DNA of 33,450 nt from Myxococcaceae bacterium (GCA_022616315.1 JAKEEX010000550.1:1-33450); one strand, 5' to 3'. Shown: positions 6,590 through 15,100, counted from the first letter of the stretch. Made by a program: numbers and translations. The notes: generated by a model not told the origin, from the sequence alone.

Positions 6590-8100
6590 TTCAGGCTCGC
6601 ATGCACTGCCGGCAGGCTAAAGAACGTCTGTCACTAGAACGCGAAACGGGCACTTTTCGCACCACTATGGACAGGATTGTGAGGAGGAGACGCACAGCGC
6701 ACATTGGTCTACACCTGGCTCGCAGCAAGTCTGCCCGTTCGGGCACTCCCACGGGTCTGGAGGGGGGGCGGTACCAAGGTCAATTCAACTCTGAGGTGGG
6801 TCGCAGGGTGGTCGCTAATATGGGTCCCTTGGTAACTCGCACCTTCCGTGACGACACTGTACGAACGTGCAATAACTCGCTTTGCCCCCGCGAAGGCTGA
6901 GGACTTTCCGATAAAGAACATCTCAACCCTCTCGTCCGTGTTCTGGGGTTCGAAGTCAGAGAACGCCGAAGATACGGCGGGATCGGACTTCCCGATATTA
7001 AAGTCACCCGCCACAATCGGAGTCAGGTCGCCTTGGCGATATTCGTTTCGAATTCAGTTGCGAAGATCGGTTAGGTAGTTGTCGTGAGGGCCATTCGTGT
7101 TGAGGTGGACGCTCCACACTGGAAGAGTTTGGCTCGTGCCGACGATTCGAAAGCGCTCGCCTGAAGCAATTCTAACGGCGCTTGTGGGGTCCCACTCGTT
7201 CTCAATCCAACATTCCACATGCGACCCGCTCACGTGCTGAAGTTTCGGCGTTGGGGCGAGGATTGCAATCTCCCCCTGCGCCGACACGGACAAGTTGGGA
7301 AACACCGTCGGCGAAAAGTGCGAAAGACGATGGGCAATGCATTCGCCAGACGGCACATGTCCATGAACATCGCAGGTCAGGCAAAGTTGCGTAGCGTGTA
7401 CTTTCTTGAACCACCAGTTGAATGGCTCTGAGAACATCTCGTTTAGCAGCAACAAGTCCGCGGGCCGGATCGATGCGTTGTCAACGACCATTTGGGCGAA
7501 TGCGTTGTAGCGATCAAAGTCGCCACCGGTCTCTAGGTTGTGGTTGTAAATCCCAAGCGATATGGTTGTCGTTTGTGTGACCACGGGATCGACTACAATG
7601 TGATCTTGGGCGACTGCAGCAGTTGCGGCAAACATCGCGGCAACCGCAGCATTGCGAATCAGCGCACTTTCGTTCATGCTCGAGCCCTCCCCAGTGCGAG
7701 TATGAGTGATGTGCCCCATTGCGGAACTCCTCGGCGCTGCTTTGGACCACATCGGCTTTGACCCTGCTCGTTCGTCGGTGCTCATGCCAATGGCCTAGGC
7801 AGAGGGTGTCTCCGTGGTGTGACGTTTTGAGTGCCCGTTCAGCCTTCCGGGCTCGCCTGAGCAGGGCGGCAGGCACCCGAAGGAGGCCGACCGTCGCTCG
7901 CCGGGGGTGGAGGATGGAGGTGGCGCGAGAGACGGCGATGCGTGGCCGAGATCGACTCTAAGATTGCGCGCATCGCCCACCCTCTGTGTCAGCGAAGGTG
8001 TCGCCGCGGCTGGCCGACGAACTGCTTTCCACGCAGGGCAGGTGAGCAAGCCCGCTCGAACTGCTCGCGTCATTGGCATCGCTGGGTAGAGTGCGTTCGC
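6590..8100. other. Lower-G+C island
   Basis: Hand-counted 60-bp blocks give 31/60 G+C at 7561-7620, 34/60 at 7441-7500 and 34/60 at 6841-6900, against roughly two-thirds or more in adjacent conserved genes. The island centres on the broken EEP gene. Its edges are gradual and my limits are approximate. No transposase, integrase, tRNA or clear flanking direct repeat was found. Confidence 0.55.
6709..7677 (-). pseudogene. Secreted endonuclease/exonuclease/phosphatase (EEP) family gene interrupted by in-frame UGA
   Basis: Reading from the ATG at 7677 (GGGGAGGG nine nt upstream), the protein has a signal peptide ending near AAVAQ. It then shows EEP-fold motifs in order: the Asn-containing LGIYNHNLETGG, catalytic Glu in LLLLNEMFSE, SVHLNTNG, GDFNIG, and the terminal SDHPATHLRVEL. 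A single TGA at 7056-7054 follows NYLTDLRN, and the same frame continues directly with IRNEYRQGDLTPIVAGDFN. One nonsense codon, not a frameshift, therefore separates the N-terminal half from the part carrying GDFN and SDH. The original codon may have been TGG or CGA. The truncated product would lack two catalytic motifs. A 5-bp stem (ATTCG/CGAAT) follows the TGA but is too short for a bacterial SECIS element. Codon use is clearly more A/T-rich than the neighbours, suggesting transfer. A sequencing error is possible. Confidence 0.75.
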
Positions 8101-8155
8101 GCGCGCAGGTGGTGTGAACCCTCGATGCCGTTGAGCGCGTCCAGAGGCCCCCGGT
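7678..8155. other. Long non-coding stretch
   Basis: 478 bp between the divergent EEP gene and the ceramidase-like gene. Open frames here are short, overlap on both strands and show no recognisable domain. The first part has the island's lower G+C and rises towards normal by about 8100. It must contain the promoter of the hydrolase and once contained that of the EEP gene. I see no hairpin terminator, repeat or RNA gene. Confidence 0.5.
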
Positions 8156-9433
8156 TTGCGTCGCTCTTCCGTCCTTCGTGGAGCACTCGTGCTCCTCTCG
8201 CTGCTTGCCGTCGCTGGCGGGCTCGTGCTCGCGCTGGTGGACCTGTGTGCTCCGCGCACACCGGGCGCACCGCGGCTCGTGACGTCTGCGGGTGCGGAGG
8301 GCTCCTTGCGCGCGGGTGCGTCCCGGGTGCGGCTCGAGCCGTCTCTGCCATTGCCGCTCGCGGGCTACTTCCCTCCGCTGGAGGAGCGCGCGGCGGCGGA
8401 ACCTGCGCTCCAGGCGCGCGCCGTGGTGCTGGAGGTGGCCCCGCATTCGGTGGGGCTCGTGTCGCTGGACCTGCTCAGCGTGCCCGACGACGTGGTGGCC
8501 GAGGTCCGCTCACGCATCGGAGCCACGCTCGGCGAGGTGTGGGTGCTCGCGACGCACACGCACTCGTCCTTTGGTGGCTACGATTCGCGTCCGGTAGCAC
8601 AGGTGGCGGCGCTTGGCCGCTTCCGATCGGAGGCGCGCGCGGCGGTCGTGGAGGCGGCGGTTCGTGCGCTCCAGGCGGCGCGCGCGGCGCTGCAACCTGT
8701 CCAGCTCGCCGTCGGGACCCAGGGCGTGGCGGGGCTCGTGCGCGCACGAAGTGGCGAGCCGCCCGACGACCGCTTCACACGCGTGGTGCTGACCGGGGCA
8801 CGTGGGCGCGTGGCAGAGCTCTGGCACGTCGCGGCGCACCCCACGCTCGCCGGGCGTGAGCCACCTGCGCTCACCGGAGACTTCCCCGCGCTGCTCGATG
8901 ACGACGCGGACGGCCCGGTGCGCCTCCTCCTCCAGGGCGCCGTGGGAAATGCGTCGGCCGTCGTGCCGGACGGAGAGGGTGAGGCTCCTGTGCGCTTTGC
9001 CCGCGCTCTCCGGGAGGTCGCCGAGCAGGTGACGACGGTGCCCGCGGGCCCTGTTGCGCTCCGCACAGCGCGCGTGGAGGTGGGGCTTCCGCGGCCGGAT
9101 GCCTCACGACTGCTCCCCCGTGCCCTTGCGAAGGCCGGTGACAATCTCCTGTGCACATCGGCCCCACTCTCGGCCCAGGTGTCGGCGCTGCGCCTTGGAC
9201 CTGTGGTGCTCGTGGCACTTCCTGGCGAGCCCACCTCCGGGGCTGTTCGCGCGCTCGAGTCAGCGAGCCACGCAGGAGGGGTGGTGGCGCTGGCCAACGG
9301 CTACGTCGGCTACCTGGACACGCGCGCATTGGTGGAGGCGCGTGAGGGTGAGGCGCAGCGTCAGTACTTCGGACCGGAGCTGCTCGAGGTGCTCACCGAA
9401 GCTGCGACGGTCGGAGTGGGCGCGGTGCGCTGA
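8156..9433 (+). CDS. Neutral/alkaline ceramidase-like zinc hydrolase, N-terminal catalytic domain only
   Basis: 425 aa. The start is taken as TTG at 8156, because an in-frame stop at 8132-8134 leaves no upstream ATG and AGAGG lies just before it. Residues 1-28 form an uncleaved anchor or signal peptide. Motifs of the neutral ceramidase N-terminal domain follow in order: GASRVRLEP...LAGYFPP, SLDLLSVPD, ATH134-TH136-SSFGG, AAH228PTL...TGDFP, LQGAVGNAS267, LPGE358PTS and ANGY383VGYLDT. These correspond to the zinc ligands (two His, Glu, Tyr) and the region of the catalytic Ser of Pseudomonas ceramidase. The C-terminal immunoglobulin-like domain of true ceramidases is absent, and the nucleophile region is divergent (GNAS, not GDVSPN). 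The substrate may be another amide or lipid. Secreted or membrane-anchored. Confidence 0.75.
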   Translation: MRRSSVLRGALVLLSLLAVAGGLVLALVDLCAPRTPGAPRLVTSAGAEGSLRAGASRVRLEPSLPLPLAGYFPPLEERAAAEPALQARAVVLEVAPHSVGLVSLDLLSVPDDVVAEVRSRIGATLGEVWVLATHTHSSFGGYDSRPVAQVAALGRFRSEARAAVVEAAVRALQAARAALQPVQLAVGTQGVAGLVRARSGEPPDDRFTRVVLTGARGRVAELWHVAAHPTLAGREPPALTGDFPALLDDDADGPVRLLLQGAVGNASAVVPDGEGEAPVRFARALREVAEQVTTVPAGPVALRTARVEVGLPRPDASRLLPRALAKAGDNLLCTSAPLSAQVSALRLGPVVLVALPGEPTSGAVRALESASHAGGVVALANGYVGYLDTRALVEAREGEAQRQYFGPELLEVLTEAATVGVGAVR

Positions 9434-9557
9434 GGGTAGAGCGCGGGCTGGCGCTCAGGGGATTCGAAAGGCTGGCTCGGAGAGCGGGCGGTCGCGGTGA
9501 GGCTGCGCGCTCGAGCCTTGCGACGACGGCCCGGCTGGGATTCATTGCCGCGCCACC

Positions 9558-9842
9558 ATGGCAGCCCAGAGCGAGACATCAAGCAAGGCGCACGAGATGG
9601 CGGCCCAGGGGGCCACGCTGCTCGACGTGCGCACCCCCGAGGAGTACGTCCAGGGACACCTCCCCGGCGCCCGCAACATCCCCGTCCAGGTGCTTTCGCA
9701 GCGGCTCGACGACGTGGGGCCGCGCGAGACGCCCGTCATCGTCTACTGCGCGGCCGGCGGGCGCTCGGCCACCGCCGCGGAGCTGCTCAAGCGCGCGGGC
9801 TTCCGCGAGGTCCTCAACCTCGGGCCCATGAGCGCCTGGTAG
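9558..9842 (+). CDS. Single-domain rhodanese-like sulfurtransferase
   Basis: 94 aa, the usual size of a one-domain rhodanese (GlpE/PspE type). The family signatures are intact: TLLDVRTPEEYVQGHLPGARNIP near the N-terminus and the active-site loop C64-AAGGRS at the edge of the central sheet, followed by AAELLKRAGFREVLNLGPM. Cys64 would carry the persulfide, and the six-residue loop favours sulfur substrates (thiosulfate or protein persulfide) over phosphatase activity. No signal peptide, so cytoplasmic. It stands alone, convergent with the following lipoprotein gene and 9 bp from that gene's stop. The physiological partner is not evident. Confidence 0.88.
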   Translation: MAAQSETSSKAHEMAAQGATLLDVRTPEEYVQGHLPGARNIPVQVLSQRLDDVGPRETPVIVYCAAGGRSATAAELLKRAGFREVLNLGPMSAW

Positions 9843-9851
9843 CGCCGCCGC

Positions 9852-10280
9852 TCACCGCTTCACGCCTTCCAGCGCCACCACCTGCACCACCCGCGCATCC
9901 CCCGCCGGCCCCGCCTTGGGCTTGGTGACGATGCGCGCGCGGACGACGAGGCCACCCGTGTACAGGGCCTTCATCGCCGCGTCCCTCTCGGCGGCGCTCA
10001 GGCCGAGCGCGGACAGGTCCACCTCGTGCACCTGCTCCGGCTCACCCCCGTCCAGGGGCACCGCGTCGTAGCTGGGGCAGGGGTAGGTGATGCAGCGCGT
10101 CCCATTGTCCAGCACACGGTAGCGGTGGACGGTCTCGTCTGCGGGCGGGACGGTCTCGTCTGCAGGCGGAGGTGTCTGACTCACGGGAGTGGAACCCATC
10201 CCGGGCTCCTGGGGACCGGACGGCGCACGGGGGCACGCGAGGAGAACAGGGGCGAGCAGGCAGGCGACCAGGACGCGCAT
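9852..10280 (-). CDS. Small lipoprotein, unknown function
   Basis: 142 aa from the ATG at 10280, preceded by AGAGGGTGAGAGGGG, a strong ribosome-binding region. A lipoprotein signal MRVLVACLLAPVLLAC is followed by a Pro-rich linker carrying a direct repeat (PPADETV twice). The globular part starts at HRYRVLDNGTRCITYPCPSYDAV, contains two Cys that could pair, and ends RIVTKPKAGPAGDARVVQVVALEG. The RCxxxPCPS pattern is reminiscent of myxobacterial DUF6748-type lipoproteins, but I hold that only weakly. The protein should sit in the inner or outer membrane facing the periplasm or surface. It is divergent from dnaN with 167 bp between the starts, and no functional link is apparent. Confidence 0.7.
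   Translation of the reverse strand: MRVLVACLLAPVLLACPRAPSGPQEPGMGSTPVSQTPPPADETVPPADETVHRYRVLDNGTRCITYPCPSYDAVPLDGGEPEQVHEVDLSALGLSAAERDAAMKALYTGGLVVRARIVTKPKAGPAGDARVVQVVALEGVKR
10128..10169. repeat. 21-bp tandem duplication in the lipoprotein linker
   Basis: Two adjacent 21-bp units (10128-10148 and 10149-10169) differ at one position and encode the repeated PPADETV on the minus strand. This is consistent with recent slippage in a disordered linker. Confidence 0.85.
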
Positions 10281-10371
10281 GGCCCCTCTCACCCTCTTTT
10301 CCTGCAAGACGTCAAGTCACACACGCGCCCTTCGGGGGAAGTTCACGGGCTCGCGTACCCTGGACGTTGCG

Positions 10372-10400
10372 TTGACTGGCCCCCCGCCAGGGTCTAAACC
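10372..10400 (+). promoter_or_regulatory. Predicted dnaN promoter
   Basis: TTGACT (10372-10377) with TAAACC at 10395-10400 (17-bp spacer), or TCTAAA at 10393 (15 bp), gives a sigma-70-like candidate. It would leave a leader of about 40-45 nt before the dnaN ATG at 10448. The -35 is good and the -10 only moderate. Confidence 0.4.
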
Positions 10401-10447
10401 CGCACCTATCCCCACCGCCGCGCATGCGCACGAGGTGAGCGCGTTCC

Positions 10448-11554
10448 ATGGAATTCCGGATTGCCGTCGAAGAGCTGAAGAAGGCCCTCCATCGCTCCCT
10501 TGGCATCGTGGAGCGCAAGACGACGATGCCCATCCTCGCCAACGTCCTGCTCAACGCGAGCAAGACCGGGGTGACGGTGACGGCGTTCGACCTGGACATC
10601 GGCATCGTCAGCGAGCACGCCGCGGAGGTGCTCAAGCCGGGCGCGGTGACGGTGTCGGCGAAGTACCTCTTCGACATCGTCCAGAACCTGCCCGAGCCCG
10701 CCGTCACGCTGAAGAAGCTGGCGAACAACTACGTGGACATCAGCAGCGGCCCGGTCCACTTCAAGATCGTGGGCATGGCGCCGGAGGAGTACCCCAAGCT
10801 CCCCAAGGAGGAGAGCGCGCCGCTGGTCCACGTGAACGGGGCCACGCTGCTGGAGATGATCAAGAAGACGGCCTTCGCCATCTCCTCGGACGAGACGCGC
10901 TACATCCTCAACGGCGTCTTCTTCGAGCCCCGCGCGGACGGCAAGGTGCGCATGGTGGCCACCGACGGCCACCGCCTCGCGCTCATCGAGCGTGAGATGG
11001 AGGGCGAGTTCAAGCTGAAGAGCGGCGTCATCATCCCGCGCAAGGGCCTCTTCGAGCTCAAGCGGCTCCTGGACGAGGCGCCCGAGGCGGAGTGCCAGCT
11101 GGGCTTCGCGGAGAACTCGGCGCTCTTCAAGAAGCCGGGCCTCACCATGGTGATGCGCCTCATCGACGGGCAGTTCCCCGAGTACCAGCGCGTCATCCCC
11201 AAGGAGGGCGAGAAGCAGGTGGGCGTGCCGAAGGTGCGCTTCCTGGAGGCGCTCAAGCGCATTGCCCTCCTGAGCGCGGACAAGAGCAATGCCATCCGCG
11301 TGGGGCTCTCCGACAACCAGCTGCGCATCACGAGCCACAACCCGGACCTGGGCGAGGCGAAGGACGACGTGGATGTGACGTTCCGCGGAGAGGCCTTCGC
11401 CATCGGCTTCAACGCGAAGTACATCATCGACGTCCTCTCCGTGCTGGAGCAGGACGAGGTGATCTTCGAGCTGGGGGACGAGCACAGCCCCGGCGTCCTC
11501 CACGCACCCGGTGACCGCAGCTTCACCGCCGTGGTCATGCCCATGCGCGTCTGA
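10448..11554 (+). CDS. dnaN: DNA polymerase III beta subunit (sliding clamp)
   Basis: 368 aa, normal length for DnaN. It forms the dimeric ring that tethers the replicative polymerase and other DNA-processing factors to DNA. The first domain opens MEFRIAVEELKKALHRSLGIVERKTTMPILANVLL. The central FAISSDETRYILNGVFFEP...VATDGHRLALIE element is the most conserved clamp signature. The C-terminus ends VVMPMRV, the usual clamp tail that lines the peptide-binding pocket used by the polymerase. In many bacteria dnaN follows dnaA. Here the preceding gene is an unrelated divergent lipoprotein and dnaA is not in the window. It is followed by a palindromic repeat and then a good intrinsic terminator, so dnaN is probably monocistronic. 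Confidence 0.98.
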   Translation: MEFRIAVEELKKALHRSLGIVERKTTMPILANVLLNASKTGVTVTAFDLDIGIVSEHAAEVLKPGAVTVSAKYLFDIVQNLPEPAVTLKKLANNYVDISSGPVHFKIVGMAPEEYPKLPKEESAPLVHVNGATLLEMIKKTAFAISSDETRYILNGVFFEPRADGKVRMVATDGHRLALIEREMEGEFKLKSGVIIPRKGLFELKRLLDEAPEAECQLGFAENSALFKKPGLTMVMRLIDGQFPEYQRVIPKEGEKQVGVPKVRFLEALKRIALLSADKSNAIRVGLSDNQLRITSHNPDLGEAKDDVDVTFRGEAFAIGFNAKYIIDVLSVLEQDEVIFELGDEHSPGVLHAPGDRSFTAVVMPMRV

Positions 11555-11562
11555 GAAGGAAC

Positions 11563-11596
11563 CCCCTCTCCCCCTGGGAGAGGGACAAGGTGAGGG
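11563..11596. repeat. 34-bp palindromic repeat, copy 2 (downstream of dnaN)
   Basis: It begins eight nt after the dnaN stop. The perfect 9-bp inverted arms CCCTCTCCC/GGGAGAGGG have a CCT loop (11564-11584), then GACAAGGTGAGGG. It differs from copy 1 at 2443-2476 at only two positions (GG versus AA). Lacking a T-run, it is not itself a canonical terminator, but it could stabilise the 3' end of the mRNA. Confidence 0.85.
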
Positions 11597-11628
11597 CCAG
11601 CCGCAACCGGCCTCCTTCACCGTGAACC

Positions 11629-11669
11629 AAGGGGCGAGCCTCCACGCGGGGCCCGCCCCTTCAGTTTTT
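11629..11669 (+). terminator. Rho-independent terminator of dnaN
   Basis: A perfect 8-bp stem, AAGGGGCG (11629-11636) with CGCCCCTT (11654-11661), is followed three nt later by TTTTT (11665-11669). The G+C-rich loop can pair further. It lies about 75 nt after the dnaN stop, in the right orientation. Confidence 0.65.
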
Positions 11670-11735
11670 CCGGGGATGTCCCAGGAGCGGACACGCCGTG
11701 TCACCTGCCCAACTCAGTCCCCCGCCGTGGGGTGC

Positions 11736-11764
11736 TTGCAGGTTTTTTAGCACGCTGCTAAAGA
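11736..11764 (+). promoter_or_regulatory. Predicted promoter of the BlaI/M56 operon
   Basis: TTGCAG (11736-11741), a 17-bp spacer and TAAAGA (11759-11764), 31 nt before the repressor ATG. The -10 match is weak (3/6), but the sequence is locally A+T-rich and coincides with the palindromic operator. Confidence 0.4.
11746..11762. promoter_or_regulatory. Palindromic operator, presumably bound by the BlaI-type repressor
   Basis: TTTAGCA-CGC-TGCTAAA is a perfect inverted repeat with 7-bp arms. It overlaps the predicted -10 of the BlaI-type gene, and an extra partial half site (CTAGCA) follows at 11766-11771. BlaI/MecI/CopY repressors bind dyads at their own promoters as dimers. The sequence differs from the TACA/TGTA core known in staphylococci, so the assignment rests on position and symmetry. 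Confidence 0.6.
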
Positions 11765-11795
11765 ACTAGCATCCTCGATTGAGGGAGGCACGGGC

Positions 11796-12185
11796 ATGGC
11801 GAAGGACCCCACGACGGACCTGAGTCGACGCGAGCGGCAGATCTTGGACGTCATCTACCGGCTCGGCCGGGCCACGGTGGCGGAGGTGGTGGCGGACCTG
11901 CCGGACGCGCCCAGCTACTCCGCGGTGCGTGCGCTGATGGGCATCATGGAGGAGAAGGGCCAGCTGACGCACGAGCAGGACGGTGCGCGCTACATCTACC
12001 TCCCCACCGTGTCCCGGGAGAAGGCGCGCAAGGGCGTGCTGAAGAGCGTGGTGCAGACGTTCTTCGACGGCTCGTCGCGGCAGGCCATCGCCGCGCTCCT
12101 GGAGCTGCCGGAGTCGAAGTTTTCGCGCGAGGAGCTGGATGCGCTCTCCGCGCTCATCGAGAAGGCCAAGAAGGAGGGGAGGTGA
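11796..12185 (+). CDS. BlaI/MecI/CopY family transcriptional repressor
   Basis: 129 aa, the standard length of the family. The N-terminal winged helix-turn-helix is clear: LSRRERQILDVIYRLGRATVAEVVADLPDAPSYSAVRALMGIMEEKGQLTHEQDGARYIYLP (shown in part by its order of helices and wing). A C-terminal helical dimerisation region of about 50 residues follows (VQTFFDGSSRQAIAALLELPESKFSREELDALSALIEKAKK). These repressors are inactivated by proteolysis triggered by a BlaR1-type M56 membrane protease. That partner gene starts 3 nt after this stop, with its ribosome-binding site (GGAGGGGAGGTGAG) inside the end of this gene. Autoregulation through the palindrome at 11746-11762 is likely. Confidence 0.93.
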   Translation: MAKDPTTDLSRRERQILDVIYRLGRATVAEVVADLPDAPSYSAVRALMGIMEEKGQLTHEQDGARYIYLPTVSREKARKGVLKSVVQTFFDGSSRQAIAALLELPESKFSREELDALSALIEKAKKEGR

Positions 12186-12188
12186 GCC

Positions 12189-15100
12189 ATGGACACGCTG
12201 CTCGACTTCGTTTCTGCGCGCGGCCTCTCGGAGGTCGCAGGCTGGCTTCTGGTGGACGCGTCGCTGCGGGTGACGGTGCTGCTCGCGGCGGTGGCGCTCG
12301 TGGCATTCGGTCTGAAGCGTGCCTCGGCCACCGCGCGTCACCTCATCTGGTGCCTGGGCGTGTGTGGCGCGCTGGGCTTGCCGCTGCTCGGGGTGCTGCT
12401 GCCCGCGTGGGAGCTCGCGGTGCTGCCCTCCGCGGAGCCGCGCCCGGTGTTCCACCCCACGCGTGACGACGCGCCGATGCTGCTGGCGCCGAGGCCGAAG
12501 GAGCATCACGCGCCGCTGCGCACCGGGGTGCTGACGGTCACGCGGATGCCCGTGGGAGGGGACATGCGCGGCGAGAGCGCGGTGGCGGTCATCGTGCCCG
12601 CGGTGGGCGAGCAGCTCGTGCCCATGGCCTTGCACGTCAACGCTGCGCCCGTGGTGCCGGCGGCCCCGGTAGCGGTGGAGCGTCCCTCGCGCGGGGCGGG
12701 CCCGTGGGCGTGGGCGCTGGGCGCATGGCTCCTCGGCGCGGTCCTCGTGTCCCTGCGGCTGGTGCTCGCGCGAGTGGCCGTGTGGCACCTGGGGGCGCAG
12801 GCCGAGCCGGTCGCGGACGGGGAGCTCCTCGCGCACCTCCAGAACACGATGCGTCGGCTCCGCGTCGAGCGTCCGGTGCGCCTGCTCGAGTCGGACGCGG
12901 TGACGTTGCCCCTCACCTGGGGCGTGCTGCACCCGACGGTGCTGCTGCCGCTGGACGCAAGGACCTGGACGACGGAGCGGCTGGACCAGGTGCTGCTGCA
13001 CGAGCTGGCGCACGTGAAGCGGCTGGACGCGCTCACGCAGCTGCTCGCGCAGGTGGCCTGCGCCTTCTACTGGTTCCACCCGCTGGTGTGGCTCGCCGAG
13101 CGGCGCATGCGCACCCTGCGCGAGTACGCGTGTGACGACCAGGTGCTCGCCGCAGGGACCCGCGCGTCCGACTATGCGCGCGAGCTGCTGGAGATGGTGC
13201 GGACCCTGGGACGTGGGGACCTGGCGCACTCGGCCACGCTGGCCATGGCCAGGCCCTCGCAGGTGGAGGACCGGCTGCGCGCCATCCTGGACCCGGCCCG
13301 GCGCCGCGCCGCGCTCGGACGCGTGCGGGCCGCGTTGCTCGGCCTGGTCGCCTTCGCCTTCGTCGTTCCCCTGGCGGCGCTCCAGCCCGCGCAGGCCCAG
13401 GAGACGCCGCGCGCGGAGCAGCGCCGCTCGCGCACCCTGCCTCGGCTGAGCGCCGAGGAGAGCGAGCGCCGTCAGACCGACTACCGCCCGGAGGCGCTGG
13501 AGGAGACCGGCCCGAAGGCCCGCGAGGAGGAGGCGGGGAACGAGGAGACGCAGGGCGGCGGCTGGATGGCGGACCCGGTGGAGGAGGCCCGCAAGAAGGC
13601 GCGCGAGCAGGGCGTGGCCGTCGGCACCGGAACGGAGTCCGGGGAGGAGCAGGGGCGCGACACCGGGGAGCCGCAGGAGCGGTTCGGACGCGGGAGTGAC
13701 CCCGAGGCCGCCATCGCCCTCGCGTTGAAGAAGGCCCGCTCCGACGAGGAGCTCGTCGCCGGGCTGAAGCTCGTGCTGCGCGAGAGCGACCTCCCGCGGG
13801 AGGAGACGCGTCAGGCGTTCCTCAAGGCCGTGGAGCGGGTGCGGGACCCGGCGCGGCGGAGCGGCCTACTGGTGCAGGTGCTGCGCGAGTGCACCATCAC
13901 GGAGGACACCGGCCGAACGCTGCTCCACGTGTCCCGCGGCGTCGAGGACGACGGCCACCTCCTCAAGGTGCTGGGCATGGTCCACAGCATCAAGGAGACG
14001 GACGTGATGTATGGCCCGCTCATGGTGGATGTGCTGAAGACCGCCGAGGTGCTCCGTGCGCCCCCCGCGCGGGCGAAGGCGCTGCGCCAGGTGCTGGACG
14101 AGGCGCCCATCTCCGTGGAGACCGGCCGCTCCGTGCTCGGGCTGGCCGCGGGCCTTGGCGACGACGTGCTCGCGCGCAAGGTGCTGACGCGCATGCATGA
14201 GATCAACGAGCGCAACCTGGTGCGCGGTCCCCTCGCCAACGACTACCTCGAGGTGACGCGGCGCATGGGCTCCGAGACGGAGAAGGGGCGCGCGCTGGCG
14301 GCCTTCCTGGAGGCCGAGCCCCACAAGCGGGAGGCCACCCTTCGCGCACTCGAGCTGGCGCAGTCCCTCGGCTCCGTCGAGGCGCGCGCCTCCGTCCTCA
14401 ACTCCGCCGTCTCGCTGCGCGATGGTGACCCGGAAGTGCGTCGTGCCGTGGAGGCGCTGGCCCGCTCCACGCCGGGAGGGATGTCCGAGGTCCTCGTGCA
14501 GGCCGACGACCACGACCACAAGCACAAGCACAAGGACAAGGACAAGGATCAGCACGGCCGGCACTGGGTGTCCGCCCAGGAGTGGCGGTCCATGTCCGAG
14601 GAGGAGCGCGAGCGCATCCGCAAGGAGTCCAGCGAGGCGTGGAGCTCCATGTCCGAGGAGGAGCGCGAGCGCATCCGCGAGGAGTCCCGCGAGGCCGCGC
14701 GGCAGGCCCGGGAGGCGGGGCGCGAGGCAGCGCGGCAGGCCCGCCAGGAGGGGCGCGAGGCGGCGCAGCGTGCACGCGAAGAGGCGCAGCGAGCACGTGA
14801 GGAGGCGCAGCGGGAGCGTGAACGCGCGCACGAGGAAGCACGGCGCGCACGCGAGGAGGCACAGCGCGCGCGTGAGGAGGCGCAGCGGGAGCGCGAGGAG
14901 GCCCAGCGGGAGGCGCAGCGGGAGCGCGTGGAGGCCCAGCGGGAGGCGGAGCAGGAGCAGGCCATCGCCCAGCGCAACTCGGCGCGCGACAGCCAGGCGC
15001 GCGAGCGCGTCGAGGCGGAGAGGAAGCGCTTCGAGGAGGCCAAGCAGTCCCTGCGCGCCCAGGCGGAGAAGCTCCGCGCCGAGGCGAACAAGCTGGCCGA

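Noticed and set aside
6550-6900. 116-codon plus-strand frame in the low-G+C patch
   Set aside because: Overlaps the conserved SDH-containing 3' half of the EEP gene on the other strand and shows no known family features.
7036-7056. Selenocysteine recoding at the UGA of the EEP gene
   Set aside because: Only a 5-bp stem with an AAA loop follows the UGA, lacking the apical GU and proper length of a bacterial SECIS. EEP enzymes have no selenocysteine at this position.
10281-10447. Chromosome origin next to dnaN
   Set aside because: No cluster of TTATCCACA-like DnaA boxes or A+T-rich unwinding element was found here or before gyrB.
14589-14948. CRISPR array or assembly artefact in the repeat region
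   Set aside because: The repeats are continuous coding heptads in an intact frame, without unique spacers of constant size.
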